Below, piece by piece: positions 51,076 through 60,579 of a stretch of 64,000 nucleotides of DNA (position 1 is the stretch's first letter; every line of letters begins with the position of its first letter). The notes beneath the pieces are model-generated. The model was not told where the DNA came from, did no database searches, and saw only the letters and a program-made list of their open reading frames with translations. The position numbers and the translations under genes were made by a program. The stretch covers positions 186,001-250,000 of the forward strand of contig NZ_SFCC01000003.1 of NCBI RefSeq assembly GCF_004214935.1, in the 5' to 3' direction. The DNA comes from Amycolatopsis suaedae. Its GTDB lineage: Bacteria; Actinomycetota; Actinomycetes; Mycobacteriales; Pseudonocardiaceae.

Positions 51076-51128
51076 CACGTGAAGGCCACCTTCACCACGT
51101 CAGACGTGATGAAGGTGGCCTTCACGTG
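51076..51128. repeat. Dispersed palindromic repeat, family A, copy 3
   Basis: CACGTGAAGGCCACCTTC (51076-51093) and GAAGGTGGCCTTCACGTG (51111-51128) with a 17-base loop containing ACGT-CAG-ACGT. It lies between convergent stops (51072 and 51131) and probably ends both transcripts. Confidence 0.9.
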
Positions 51129-51130
51129 TT

Positions 51131-51943
51131 TCAGGACTCGGACTCGCGGTCGGTGACGGCGCGGCGGGCGTCGTCCGCCTTCGCACGCGCCGACTCGGCG
51201 CGGCGGCGGGCCGCGTCCGCGGCCTTGGTGGCCTGGCGCAGGGTGCGCTCGGCGTCGGCCAGTTCCCGCTCGGCCTCGTCGGCCGCCGCCTGGGCCGTCT
51301 CCGCCCTGCGCCGCAGGCGATCCAGTTCCGCCGCCCTGCGGGCGGCCTGCCGCTCCGCCTCCTTCGAGGCCGCCTCCGCCGCGGCCTTCTCGGCCTCGCG
51401 TGCCTTGCGTGCCTCGGCTTCCCGCCGCTTCTCGGCCTCCCGGTCGGGAGCCCGCGGGGCGGGCGCCACCGCGGCCGCGGTCAGCCAGCTCTCGCCCGCG
51501 TAGGGATCCAGCGCCGTGCTCAGACAGCCGCCGAGCACGACCTCGGCCGCCTCGGCGTCGGACGTCGCGGCGGCCAGGGTCTCGGTGACCTCCCGTGCCA
51601 CGCTGTCGCTGACCTGGCCCAGCTTCCGCGCCCGCGCCAGCAGGCCGTCGACCAGCTCGTGCCGTTGCCGCGACAGGGCCCGCAGGTCGTCACCGGCCAG
51701 CTGCTGGTGCGCGGTGCGCAATTTCTCGCCGACCTCGGTCAGCTCGACCAGTTGATCGTGATGCTCGCGAGCGAGCCGGTTGACGAGCCAGGCGGCCATG
51801 GTCGGCTTGCGCAGACCGGCGATCTGCTTGGCCAGCTCCTTGTCGCCGGCCGAGCGGGCGCGTTTGACCCGCTCGTCTCGTTCGGCGGTGAAGTCCTCCC
51901 GCGTGCCGCCGTACAGCTCGTCGACAACCGACCGCAAATCCAT
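51131..51943 (-). CDS. Coiled-coil protein of unknown function
   Basis: 270 residues. The first about 165 residues are helical (MDLRSVVDELYGGTREDFTA, LRKPTMAAWLVNRLAREHHD), and the last about 100 are a continuous Ala/Glu/Arg-rich coiled coil with heptad-like EAEKRREAEARKAREAEK and so on. ATG 51943 (MDLRS) is preferred to 51964. No known domain recognised; proteins of this shape are frequent in actinobacteria. A structural or DNA-associated role is possible. Confidence 0.65.
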   Translation of the reverse strand: MDLRSVVDELYGGTREDFTAERDERVKRARSAGDKELAKQIAGLRKPTMAAWLVNRLAREHHDQLVELTEVGEKLRTAHQQLAGDDLRALSRQRHELVDGLLARARKLGQVSDSVAREVTETLAAATSDAEAAEVVLGGCLSTALDPYAGESWLTAAAVAPAPRAPDREAEKRREAEARKAREAEKAAAEAASKEAERQAARRAAELDRLRRRAETAQAAADEAERELADAERTLRQATKAADAARRRAESARAKADDARRAVTDRESES

Positions 51944-52117
51944 CGGGCCAGCCAAGCACACCACCGCTGACCAGGCGAGCTGTGCGATCCGGTCGCCGTC
52001 CGACAGAATGGACGGCGTGCACCAGGAGTCATGGTTCGCTCACGCAGTTCCTGAGCCGTTCACATCTCCCTGTCACGCATGGGGCTCACCTCCTCGAGCC
52101 GGAGGGACGGGGGCGCG

Positions 52118-54370
52118 ATGAACGACGACGAGGTGTCTGTCGCGGCCAGGCAGTTCGGCGACGCGTTGCGCACGCACCGCCGCGACGCCGGCCTGTCGCT
52201 GGACCACCTGGCCGCGCGCATCCACATCCACAAGAGCACGCTGAGCAGGCTGGAAAGCGGCAAACGGACACCGTCGCAGACCATAGCCAAGCTCTGTGAC
52301 CAGGAACTCGGCGCGTCCGGCGTGCTGATCACGCTGGCCGCCGCGGCGCGGGCGGAGATGTACGCGCACCTGTCGCAGCTTCCCGCCGCCCCAGCCCGGT
52401 TCGTCGGCCGCGACGCCCAGCTGGCCGAACTCGACGAGGCCACCGCGGCGAGCCTGGACGACGCCGGCTCGGCCTCGGTCGTCCTGGTCGCGGGCCCGCC
52501 GGGCGTCGGCAAGACCGCGCTCGCGCTGCGCTGGGCCCACCGGGTGCACGAACGGTACGAGGGCGTGCTGTTCGCCAACCTGCGTGGCTACGGCGCGGGC
52601 GTTCCCGCGCAGCCGTCGGAAATCCTGCAGGACCTGCTGCGCGGCCTCGGCGTCACCCCGGACCGCATCCCGGCGGAGGAGGCGATGCGCGGCACGCTGT
52701 TCCGCAGCCTCCTGCACGGCAGGCGCTACCTCATCGTGCTGGACAACGCCGTGGACTCCCAGCAGGTCCGCCCGGTGCTGCCCGGCATGCCGACCTGCCC
52801 GGTGCTGGTGACCAGCCGCAAACGCCTCGGCGGCCTGATGGTCGACCCCGGCGCGACACCGGTCGCGCTCGCGCCGCTGGCCGAGCAGGAGGCGGCGAAG
52901 CTGCTCGCCACCCTGATCGGCCCCGGCCGGGCACGCGGTGCGCAGGACGCCGTCGACCGTGTGGTGAAGCTGTGTGCCTCGCTGCCGCTCGCGGTCCGCA
53001 TCGCCGGGGAGCGGATCGCCCGCTATCCGCACCGCACGGTCGACGAACTGGCCGAGGAGTTCGGCCTGGAGATGCTGGCCGTCGGCGACGACGACACGAT
53101 CAACGTCCGCGCCGCGTTCTCCTGGTCCTACCGTGCGTTGAGTCCGCCGGCCGCCCGGCTGTTCCGGTTGCTGGGCCTGCATCCCGGGCCGCGCATCAGC
53201 TTCGCCGCCGCGGCGGCGCTGGCGGGTCTCCCGCTCGGCACGGTGCGCGGGCAGCTGGAGGAACTGCTCGAGGCACACCTGATCCAGCAGACCAGCCGCG
53301 ACTACTTCCAGTTCCACGACCTGCTGCGCAGCTATGCCGCCGAGGAGGCCGCCGCCGCGAAGTGGGACGACGAGCGCGCGCAGGCCGTGCACCGGCTGGC
53401 CGCCTGGTATCTGCACAGCGTCAACAGCGCCTGCGCGGTCCTCACACCGAACCGCGGGCACCACGACTACCTCGGCGAACCGCCCGAGGGCGTGGAACCC
53501 ATGACGTTCACCGACTTCAACGACGCCTACCAGTGGTGCGTCGCCGAACTGGGCAGCATCACGCCGGTGGCACAACTGGCGCTGGACAGCGGGCTGCACG
53601 AGATCGCCTGGCGGCTCCCGGTGGAGTTGTTCGACTTCCATCTGATCAACCGGCCGTGGGAAACCTGGATCTCCAGCCACGACGTCGCGCTCGCCGCGGC
53701 GGAGGCGAGCGGGCACGACGAGGGCATCGTGTGGGTGTGCACCAACCTCGCCGAGGCACACCGCCGCCGCCACGACATGGAACGCACCCACGCGCTCTAC
53801 ACCAGGGCACTGGAGATCTGCGAGCGGACCGAGCGCACCGACCCGACGATCTACCACGTCTGGGCGCTGGTCGGCCTCGGCAACGTCGCGCACGAACGCG
53901 AGCAGTACGCCGACGCCGCGCGCTACCTGGAACGTGGTGTCGCCCGCGCCGTCGAACTCGGTTACCGCTTCGGCGAGGCGACCGGGCGCGTCCACCTCGG
54001 CAGGGCCTACCGCTCGCTGAACGAACGCGAGAAGGCCATGGACAACGGCAGACGCGCGCTGGAGTTCTACACCGAGGCCGGTGACGAGCAGGGCCGGGGC
54101 TACGCGCTGGTGCCACTTGCCCGTGCCTGCCTGCATTTCGACGACCTCGAGCAGGCGCTGGCCTACGCCGAGGACGCCGTCAGCTCCTACCGCACCTGCG
54201 GGGACACCTGGGGCGTCGCCGACGCGCTCGACGTCCGCGGCTGTGTTCTCGCCGAACTCGGCCGCACCGAGGAGGCCGTGACGAGCTGGCGTTCGGCCGA
54301 GGAACTCGTCGCCGACCTCGACGACCGCAAGGTGGCCGTCATCCGGTCGCGGCTGACGGCTGCCGGGTGA
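52118..54370 (+). CDS. XRE-HTH STAND regulator (HTH-NB-ARC-TPR)
   Basis: 750 residues from ATG 52118. XRE HTH (about 10-70) with LSLDHLAARIHIHKSTLSRL, then NB-ARC (about 105-360) with Walker A VAGPPGVGKTALALRW, Walker B RYLIVLDNAVDS, and CASLPLAVRIAGERIA, a winged-helix FQFHDLLRSYAAEEAAA, and TPR repeats (about 520-740). ATG 52079 is 13 codons upstream with a weaker context; GGGGG lies before 52118. Its end overlaps the P450 stop by 32 bases. Likely a transcription factor responding to an unknown signal. Confidence 0.85.
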   Translation: MNDDEVSVAARQFGDALRTHRRDAGLSLDHLAARIHIHKSTLSRLESGKRTPSQTIAKLCDQELGASGVLITLAAAARAEMYAHLSQLPAAPARFVGRDAQLAELDEATAASLDDAGSASVVLVAGPPGVGKTALALRWAHRVHERYEGVLFANLRGYGAGVPAQPSEILQDLLRGLGVTPDRIPAEEAMRGTLFRSLLHGRRYLIVLDNAVDSQQVRPVLPGMPTCPVLVTSRKRLGGLMVDPGATPVALAPLAEQEAAKLLATLIGPGRARGAQDAVDRVVKLCASLPLAVRIAGERIARYPHRTVDELAEEFGLEMLAVGDDDTINVRAAFSWSYRALSPPAARLFRLLGLHPGPRISFAAAAALAGLPLGTVRGQLEELLEAHLIQQTSRDYFQFHDLLRSYAAEEAAAAKWDDERAQAVHRLAAWYLHSVNSACAVLTPNRGHHDYLGEPPEGVEPMTFTDFNDAYQWCVAELGSITPVAQLALDSGLHEIAWRLPVELFDFHLINRPWETWISSHDVALAAAEASGHDEGIVWVCTNLAEAHRRRHDMERTHALYTRALEICERTERTDPTIYHVWALVGLGNVAHEREQYADAARYLERGVARAVELGYRFGEATGRVHLGRAYRSLNEREKAMDNGRRALEFYTEAGDEQGRGYALVPLARACLHFDDLEQALAYAEDAVSSYRTCGDTWGVADALDVRGCVLAELGRTEEAVTSWRSAEELVADLDDRKVAVIRSRLTAAG

Positions 54371-55571
54371 GTTCGATCGGCAGCTCGTAGAGCCCCCTGG
54401 TGATTGGGCTGGGCCACCACCGCAGTTCGTCCTCGGGGACCGCGAGCTTCGCGTCGGGCAGCAGGCGCAGCAGGGTCTCGACGACGACGTCGCCCTGGAT
54501 GCGGGCCAGCGCCGCGCCGATGCAGATGTGCGGGCCCAGCCCGAACGCGATGTGCTTGCGGGTGCGGTCGCGCTCACCGGGACGAAAGGTGTCCGGCTCG
54601 TCGAACGCGGACGGGTCGCGGTTGGCGGCGAGCAGTGAGATCAGGATCGGGTCGCCGGGACGCATGGTGCGCCCGCCGATCTCCAGTTCCCTGGTGGGGA
54701 ACCGCCAGGTGGCGTTCTGCAGCGGGCTGTGCAGCCGCAGCGTCTCCTCGATGACGGCGGTGCGGTGTTTCGGGTCGACCCGGGCCCGCTCCGCCTGCTC
54801 GGGATGGGTCAGCAGCGCCAGCGCCGACGTGGCAACGAGGCCGACCGTGGTCTCGTGCCCGCCGATCAGCACCAGGAACGCCGTGGACACGACCTCGTCC
54901 GCGGTGAGCTTGCCCTCGGTTTCCTGCTTGATGAGGTCGCTGATCAGGTCCGTGCCTGGTTCGTTCCGTTTGGCCGCGACGACCTCGGTCACCAGACGCT
55001 CCAGCGCGTCGGTGGCCTCGGCGACCTTCGTGTTGTCGCTGTCGTCGGACGAGTCGATCACCATGGCCCACCGGTGCACCTCCTCCCTCGCGTGCTCGGG
55101 GATGCCGATGAGGTCGCAGATGATGGCGATGGGCAGCGGGTAGGCCAGTTCGGCGACCAGGTCGCCGTGGCCGCGCTCGCGGATGGCGGCCAGCCGGTCC
55201 TCGGTGAGCCGCTGGGTGCGTTCGCGCAGCAGTTCCATCCGCCGGGCGGTGAACGCGCCCGCGCACGCCTTGCGGAGCCGGGCGTGGTCGGGCGGGTCGG
55301 CGTTGATCATGTGCGACGCCAGCGTCGGCCGGTGGTCCAGCGGCAGGCCCATCCCGGAAACCCGCCACGCGGGGTTGCCTGCCTCCGGGCTTTTCGCCAG
55401 GCTGGGTTCGGTCAGCGCGGTTACCGCGTCCTCGTACCGGGTGATCAGCCAGGCCCACGCCCCGCCGGGGAAGTCGATGCGATGCGGGGGACGTTCCCGC
55501 AGCCAGGCGTAGGCGGGGGACGGGTTGCGGTCGAACTCGGGACCGAACATGGCGGGGCCGGCGTGGGACAT
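54339..55571 (-). CDS. Cytochrome P450
   Basis: 410 residues. Oxygen-activation motif IGGHETTVGL (with Glu-Thr rather than Asp-Thr), ExxR as EETLR, and heme motif FGLGPHICIGAALAR with the Cys ligand. The usual CYP105/107-like length. RBS not clear before ATG 55571. No ferredoxin gene is adjacent. Hydroxylation or epoxidation of an unknown substrate; not embedded in a recognisable biosynthetic cluster. Confidence 0.9.
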   Translation of the reverse strand: MSHAGPAMFGPEFDRNPSPAYAWLRERPPHRIDFPGGAWAWLITRYEDAVTALTEPSLAKSPEAGNPAWRVSGMGLPLDHRPTLASHMINADPPDHARLRKACAGAFTARRMELLRERTQRLTEDRLAAIRERGHGDLVAELAYPLPIAIICDLIGIPEHAREEVHRWAMVIDSSDDSDNTKVAEATDALERLVTEVVAAKRNEPGTDLISDLIKQETEGKLTADEVVSTAFLVLIGGHETTVGLVATSALALLTHPEQAERARVDPKHRTAVIEETLRLHSPLQNATWRFPTRELEIGGRTMRPGDPILISLLAANRDPSAFDEPDTFRPGERDRTRKHIAFGLGPHICIGAALARIQGDVVVETLLRLLPDAKLAVPEDELRWWPSPITRGLYELPIELTRQPSAATG

Positions 55572-55901
55572 GCGCTTACGATGACTCGCGCCCGGACAAA
55601 TGTGACCCTTTAGTCGGTTGCCAGTTGCCGACGCATTCTGTCAACGCCCCAACTCTTACCGTGAGCGCGCGAGCCCGCCACTATCGGAAAGTGCACGGTA
55701 AGTAGCGCCAGGAGTGTGCTGAACGTCCCGGCCCGTCGCGAGCGGTGATCCAGGCGGCGGCTCGCAAGGCGGAGGATCGCCCTCGTACCGGGGTCGTACT
55801 CGGGTGATCCGACAACGCAGCGAGGCGTCGTCTGGGCGCCGCGCAGCAGGGCTGGGTCGTTCAGCGCACTCCGAAGTCGCGGGGAAGGCGGGAAGGGCCG
55901 G
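55572..55901. other. 330-base intergenic region, divergent P450 and GGDEF genes
   Basis: It contains an inverted repeat CTTACCGTG (55655-55663) / CACGGTAAG (55694-55702) that may be an operator or terminator, and otherwise nothing that can be named. Both genes are transcribed outwards from it. Confidence 0.5.
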
Positions 55902-57368
55902 GTGAGCGGGATGGGGCGGATACGGCCTCGGCAAGGTGCCGCGGTCCGGGTCCTCGCCGCCCTCCGGCTGGCCGCGCTCCGGGTGTGGCGGCTGCGTAAG
56001 CGATGCTGGCGAGTGCTCACCCACCCACGGGACTGGGGCCTGTGGGCGCTGCCGCCGATGGCGATCGTCTGGATGCTGCTGGTGGAGCTGGGAGTGGCCG
56101 CGGCCACCGGCTACGCCGCCGTGACCGCCGACCACAACCTCACCGATCTCGCCTGGTTCGGCGTCCTGCTGGCCTGCACCGTCTGGTACCTCGTGCACAC
56201 CCAGGGACCGGAGGAGCAGGGCCGGCACACCGAGGGCAAGGTCGAGCACATCTCGCACACGCCGGTGTTCCTGTTCACCGGGGCGGTGCTGCTGCCCCCG
56301 GCGTACACCTTGATGCTGCTGCTGGTCATCCGGCTGCAGCGGTACTCCATCGCGCGCAAGCCGATGACCACCTACCTGCTCACCACCGCCGCGCACACCG
56401 CGAGCTGGCTCGGTGTCTACGTCATCGCGCGGCTTACCCCGATCGGGCGAGTTTTCGACACCGGGACGCTGCCGAGCGAACCCGCCAACATCGCCGTCGT
56501 CGTCGCGGCTCTGGCGGGCGCCGCGGTCTGGTACTTCGCCGCGCAGACGCTGATCATCGGCATCGCCCGCGGGCTGGCCTGGAAGCGGTGGACGCTGCGG
56601 GACCTGATCGGCGAGCGGCAGGACAACGCCGACTTCGTGCACGTGCTCCAGCTGGCCGTCGGCGCCACGGTGGTGGCCGCGTTCAGCGTGTTGCTGGTGC
56701 CGCTGGTGGTGACACCGGCGCTGATCCGGCTCACCCGGACGCAGCAGCTGCTGGTGGCCGCCGATGTGCGCAGCCGGTACGACGGCAAGACCGGGCTGCT
56801 CAACGCCGAGACGTTCCGTTCCATGGCCGAGCTGACGGTCATCGAGGACAGGGCACACGGCCAGCCGACGGCGATGCTGATGTGCGATCTCGACCACTTC
56901 AAGCGGTGGAACGACACCTACGGCCACCCCGGCGGCGATCTGGTGATCAAGGCCGTCGCCAGGACACTGCGGGCCCAGGTGCGGTCGCGGACCGACCTCG
57001 TCGGCCGGTTCGGCGGCGAGGAGTTCGCCGTGCTGCTGCCGGGAACCACGGTCGCCGAGGCCGAGCTGCTGGCGCAGCGGTTGCGGCAGGCGGTGCGGGA
57101 CACGCACATCGACGGCCTCACCGACCAGGCCGGCGGCGCCGCGCTGCCGCCGAGGGCGGGGTGCACCGTGTCGATCGGGGTCGCCGCGGCGCCCGAGCAC
57201 GGCACGGACTACGAGGAACTGCTGGAGCGCGCCGACCGCGCGGTGTACCAGGCCAAGCACGCAGGCCGGGACCGGGTGGCGGTGGCGGGCGACCTGCCCG
57301 AGGTGACCGCTCCGAAGCAGCGCGACCACCGTGAACCGGCCGGCAGGTTGGCGATCGAGGTGGCGTAA
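55902..57368 (+). CDS. Membrane diguanylate cyclase (GGDEF), paralogue 2
   Basis: 488 residues. About seven helices in 50-265, then a GGDEF domain (about 285-460) with DGKTGLLNAETFRSMAELTV, DLDHFKRWNDTYGHPGGDLV and VGRFGGEEFAVLLPG. The active GGEEF is intact, but the residues at the inhibitory site are SRTD instead of RxxD, so product inhibition may be lost. Same layout as the protein at 21345, which has the intact site; the pair is probably an old duplication. A GTG start near 55902 was used; GGAAGGGC lies upstream. Followed by a small zinc-ribbon gene. Confidence 0.8.
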   Translation: MSGMGRIRPRQGAAVRVLAALRLAALRVWRLRKRCWRVLTHPRDWGLWALPPMAIVWMLLVELGVAAATGYAAVTADHNLTDLAWFGVLLACTVWYLVHTQGPEEQGRHTEGKVEHISHTPVFLFTGAVLLPPAYTLMLLLVIRLQRYSIARKPMTTYLLTTAAHTASWLGVYVIARLTPIGRVFDTGTLPSEPANIAVVVAALAGAAVWYFAAQTLIIGIARGLAWKRWTLRDLIGERQDNADFVHVLQLAVGATVVAAFSVLLVPLVVTPALIRLTRTQQLLVAADVRSRYDGKTGLLNAETFRSMAELTVIEDRAHGQPTAMLMCDLDHFKRWNDTYGHPGGDLVIKAVARTLRAQVRSRTDLVGRFGGEEFAVLLPGTTVAEAELLAQRLRQAVRDTHIDGLTDQAGGAALPPRAGCTVSIGVAAAPEHGTDYEELLERADRAVYQAKHAGRDRVAVAGDLPEVTAPKQRDHREPAGRLAIEVA

Positions 57369-57395
57369 CGGTTGGAACGTCTCGGGGGTGACGTG

Positions 57396-57575
57396 ATGAC
57401 AGTGAGACTGTGGTTCGGGCGCAGGGCCGACGACCTCGCCGACCCGGCGGAGCCGATGCGGCCCCGCCGGGGCAGGGTCAGGGGACGGCTGCGCTGGCGC
57501 CAGTGCCGCTACTGCGGCCGGGTGTCCTACCAGGACGACGACCGCTGCTGCGACACCTGCGCCGCGGCGTCCTGA
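57396..57575 (+). CDS. Small zinc-ribbon protein
   Basis: 59 residues from ATG 57396 with GGGGGTGA upstream. A basic Arg-rich part is followed by a single CxxC...CxxC ribbon, CRYCGRVSYQDDDRCCDTCA. 27 bases after the GGDEF stop, so co-transcribed. Function unknown; might bind nucleic acid or a partner. Confidence 0.55.
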   Translation: MTVRLWFGRRADDLADPAEPMRPRRGRVRGRLRWRQCRYCGRVSYQDDDRCCDTCAAAS

Positions 57576-57583
57576 ACGCCGGT

Positions 57584-57669
57584 GAAGTACCCCAATGCCA
57601 CATTGGGGGAGTTCAAGTACCCCAATGTGGCATTGGGGTACTTGAACTCCCCGAATGCCACATTGGGGG
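57584..57669. repeat. Palindromic CCCCAATG repeat cluster
   Basis: Three units of CCCCAATG-N3-CATTGGGG type (57590-57608, 57620-57638, and a variant at 57650-57669). GAGTTCAAGTACCCCAATG (57609-57627) and CATTGGGGTACTTGAACTC (57631-57649) form a perfect 19-bp stem. Intergenic, downstream of the zinc-ribbon gene and convergent with ltbR. Confidence 0.85.
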
Positions 57670-57712
57670 CGCGACGGAAGCCACATTGATCGGGCCCGCG
57701 ACCCGCCCGCCG

Positions 57713-58414
57713 CTAGAGGCGCTCCTGCAGCGCCTCGGCGGCGGCCAGCAGGTCGGCCGCCCAGCGCGCACCGGGCTTGCGCCCGATGCGGTCGATCGGG
57801 CCGGACACCGACACGGCGGCGACCACGGAGCCGGAGGAGTCCCGCACCGGCGCGGACACACTGGCGACGCCCGGCTCGCGCTCGGCGACGCTCTGCGCCC
57901 AGCCGCGGCGGCGGACCTCCAGCAGCGTGCGCTCGCCGAAGACGGCGTCGGTGAGGATGGTGCGCTGCGTGTGCGGGTCGGCCCACGCGGCGAGAACCTT
58001 CGCGCCCGAGCCCGCGGTCATCGGCAGCCTTGATCCAATCGGGACGGTGTCGCGCAGACCACTCGGCGGCTCGGCCGTGGCCACGCAGACCCGCTGGACG
58101 CCGTCGCGGCGGTAGAGCTGGACGCTCTCGCCGGTGATGTCCCGCAGTTTGGGCAGTACCGAACCCGCCGCGTCGAGCAGGGGATCGGTTGTGCCCCCGG
58201 CCAGTTCGGCGAGCGCCGTGCCCGGCCGCCACCGGCCGTCCGGCCCTCTGCGCAGCAGCCGGTGCACTTCCAGGCCGACCGCGAGCCGGTGCGCGGTGGC
58301 GCGGGGAAGGCCGGTGCGGTTGCACAGCTCCGCCAGCCCGCAGGGGTCTTCGGCGACCGCCTGCAGGACGGCCACTGCCTTGTCCAATACTCCGATGCCG
58401 CTATGCTGTCCCAC
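57713..58414 (-). CDS. ltbR: IclR-family regulator of the leuCD operon (LtbR-like)
   Basis: 233 residues from GTG 58414. N-terminal winged [43 protein letters not shown] and [10 protein letters not shown], then an IclR effector domain with [20 protein letters not shown] and [16 protein letters not shown]. In corynebacteria and mycobacteria the IclR gene divergent from leuC is LtbR, which controls leucine and tryptophan synthesis; position is the same here. A palindrome lies between the two genes. Confidence 0.85.
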   Translation of the reverse strand: MGQHSGIGVLDKAVAVLQAVAEDPCGLAELCNRTGLPRATAHRLAVGLEVHRLLRRGPDGRWRPGTALAELAGGTTDPLLDAAGSVLPKLRDITGESVQLYRRDGVQRVCVATAEPPSGLRDTVPIGSRLPMTAGSGAKVLAAWADPHTQRTILTDAVFGERTLLEVRRRGWAQSVAEREPGVASVSAPVRDSSGSVVAAVSVSGPIDRIGRKPGARWAADLLAAAEALQERL

Positions 58415-58427
58415 AGCGCGATACTAT

Positions 58428-58446
58428 CTTCCCGAAGTTTGGGAAG
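58428..58446. promoter_or_regulatory. LtbR-type operator
   Basis: CTTCCC-GAAGTTT-GGGAAG, a perfect 6-bp dyad with 7-base spacer, 14 bases upstream of the ltbR start and 112 bases upstream of leuC. Suitable as the shared operator of the divergent pair. Confidence 0.6.
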
Positions 58447-58557
58447 TCCAGATGCTGGGATGATTGGGAACCGAGTCGCCGTCCGGCGTGGCTCGGCCCG
58501 CCGGCCGGAACCCGAGTTCTCCTTTCTCCCTGGCAACAGCAGTGGGAGGAAACCCTG

Positions 58558-59961
58558 ATGGCCCGCACATTGGCGGAGAAGGTGTGGGACGCACACGTCG
58601 TGCGTCGCGGCGAGGGAGCCGAGCCCGATCTGCTCTACATCGACCTGCACCTGGTGCACGAGGTCACCAGCCCGCAGGCGTTCGACGGACTCCGCCTCGC
58701 GGGTCGTCCGGTCCGCAGGCCGGACCTGACGATCGCCACCGAGGACCACAACGTCCCGACCGTCGACATCGAGCTGCCGATCGCCGATCCGGTGTCCCGC
58801 ACCCAGGTCGACACCCTTCGCCGCAACTGCAAGGAGTTCGGCGTCCGGCTACACCCGATGGGCGACGCGGAGCAGGGGATCGTCCACGTGATCGGCCCGC
58901 AGCTCGGCCTGACCCAGCCGGGGATGACCGTGGTGTGCGGTGACAGTCACACCTCCACGCACGGCGCGTTCGGCGCGATGGCGTTCGGCATCGGCACGTC
59001 CGAGGTCGAGCACGTGCTCGCCACCCAGACGCTGCCGCTGCGGCCGTTCAAGACGATGGCGATCAACGTGGACGGTCGGCTGCGGCCGGGCGTGACGGCC
59101 AAGGACATCATCCTCGCCGTCATCGCCAAGATCGGCACCGGCGGCGGCCAGGGCTACGTGCTGGAGTACCGCGGCGAGGCCATCGAGGCGCTATCGATGG
59201 AGGCGCGGATGACCATCTGCAACATGTCCATCGAAGCCGGCGCCCGCGCCGGGATGATCGCTCCGGACGAGACCACGTTCGCCTACCTGAAGGACCGCCC
59301 GCACGCCCCGAAGGGCGCCGACTGGGACGCCGCGGTGGAGAACTGGCGGTCGCTGCGCACCGACGACGACGCCGAGTTCGACGAGCAGGTCCACATCGAC
59401 GCGAGCGAGCTGACCCCGTTCGTGACCTGGGGCACCAACCCCGGCCAGGGCCTGCCGCTGGGCGCGTCGGTCCCGGACCCGGAGGCCATCGCCGACGAGA
59501 ACGAGCGGGCCGCCGCCGAGAAGGCCCTGTCCTATATGGACCTGCGTCCGGGCACCCCGCTGCGGGAGATCGCGGTCGACACCGTCTTCCTCGGGTCGTG
59601 CACCAACGGCCGGATCGAGGACCTGCGGGCCGCCGCCGACGTGCTGCGCGGCCACAAGGTCGCCAGCGGGGTCCGGATGCTCGTGGTGCCCGGTTCGATG
59701 CGCGTGCGCAAGGCGGCCGAGGAGGAGGGCCTTCACGAGGTCTTCACCGCGGCCGGCGCCGAGTGGCGTCAGGCCGGGTGCTCGATGTGCCTCGGCATGA
59801 ACCCGGACCAGCTGGCGCCCGGTGAGCGCAGCGCGTCGACCTCCAACCGCAACTTCGAGGGGCGGCAGGGCAAGGGCGGCCGGACCCATCTGGTGTCCCC
59901 GCTCGTGGCGGCCGCGACGGCCGTGCGCGGCACCCTGTCCAGCCCCGAAGACCTCGTCTGA
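58558..59961 (+). CDS. leuC: 3-isopropylmalate dehydratase large subunit
   Basis: 467 residues from ATG 58558, with GGAGGAAACC upstream. Aconitase family: [40 protein letters not shown], and Cys ligands in [13 protein letters not shown] and [11 protein letters not shown] that hold the [4Fe-4S] cluster. Length is right for bacterial LeuC. Forms the LeuCD enzyme that isomerises 2- to 3-isopropylmalate in leucine synthesis. Leads the leuC-leuD operon; LtbR-like control expected. Confidence 0.95.
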   Translation: MARTLAEKVWDAHVVRRGEGAEPDLLYIDLHLVHEVTSPQAFDGLRLAGRPVRRPDLTIATEDHNVPTVDIELPIADPVSRTQVDTLRRNCKEFGVRLHPMGDAEQGIVHVIGPQLGLTQPGMTVVCGDSHTSTHGAFGAMAFGIGTSEVEHVLATQTLPLRPFKTMAINVDGRLRPGVTAKDIILAVIAKIGTGGGQGYVLEYRGEAIEALSMEARMTICNMSIEAGARAGMIAPDETTFAYLKDRPHAPKGADWDAAVENWRSLRTDDDAEFDEQVHIDASELTPFVTWGTNPGQGLPLGASVPDPEAIADENERAAAEKALSYMDLRPGTPLREIAVDTVFLGSCTNGRIEDLRAAADVLRGHKVASGVRMLVVPGSMRVRKAAEEEGLHEVFTAAGAEWRQAGCSMCLGMNPDQLAPGERSASTSNRNFEGRQGKGGRTHLVSPLVAAATAVRGTLSSPEDLV

Positions 59962-59976
59962 TCAGGAGAAACACCC

Positions 59977-60579
59977 ATGGAAGCGTTCACCACCCACACC
60001 GGCGTCGGCGTCCCGCTGCGCCGGTCCAACGTGGACACAGACCAGATCATCCCGGCCGTCTACCTGAAGCGGGTGACCCGCACCGGGTTCGAGGACGGGT
60101 TGTTCGCCGCCTGGCGTGGCGACGACACGTTCGTGCTCAACCAGGAGCCGTTCCGCGCGGGCAGCGTCCTCGTCGCCGGGCCGGACTTCGGCACCGGCTC
60201 CTCCCGTGAGCACGCCGTGTGGGCACTGATGGACTACGGCTTCCGGGTGGTCATCTCCTCCCGGTTCGCCGACATCTTCCGTGGCAACTCCGGCAAGCAG
60301 GGTCTGGTGGCCGCGCAGTGTGAGCAGGCCGACGTCGAGCAGCTGTGGAAGATCCTGGAGAACGAGCCCGGCACGGAGGTCACCGTCGACCTCCAGGCGA
60401 AGACCGTGCGGGCCAAAGAGTTCGTCGCCGGGTTCGCGATCGACGACTACACCCGCTGGCGGCTGCTCGAAGGGCTCGATGACATCGCTCTCACCCTCCG
60501 ACACGCCGAAGCCATCGACTCGTTCGAGTCCGGTCGGCCTTCATGGAAGCCGGTGACCACTCTCCAGGCATCCCCGTAG
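59977..60579 (+). CDS. leuD: 3-isopropylmalate dehydratase small subunit
   Basis: 200 residues, ATG 59977, 15 bases after leuC, with AGGAGAA upstream. Swivel domain with [40 protein letters not shown], and IISSR-like [20 protein letters not shown]. Partner of LeuC in leucine biosynthesis. Confidence 0.95.
   Translation: MEAFTTHTGVGVPLRRSNVDTDQIIPAVYLKRVTRTGFEDGLFAAWRGDDTFVLNQEPFRAGSVLVAGPDFGTGSSREHAVWALMDYGFRVVISSRFADIFRGNSGKQGLVAAQCEQADVEQLWKILENEPGTEVTVDLQAKTVRAKEFVAGFAIDDYTRWRLLEGLDDIALTLRHAEAIDSFESGRPSWKPVTTLQASP

Noticed and set aside
52073..54577. Minus-strand open frame opposite the XRE-STAND gene
   Set aside because: Low-complexity Arg/Gln/Val translation; the plus-strand frame has clear HTH, NB-ARC and TPR motifs.
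52118..55571. Natural-product gene cluster around the P450 and STAND regulator
   Set aside because: No synthase, NRPS/PKS, or tailoring genes on either side.
55656..58325. Minus-strand open frame of about 890 codons across the GGDEF gene and ltbR
   Set aside because: Crosses genes in both directions and the repeat cluster; no family pattern.
58447..58557. T-box or leucine-rich leader peptide in front of leuC
   Set aside because: No run of Leu codons in a short ORF and no T-box sequence; the IclR operator explains control.
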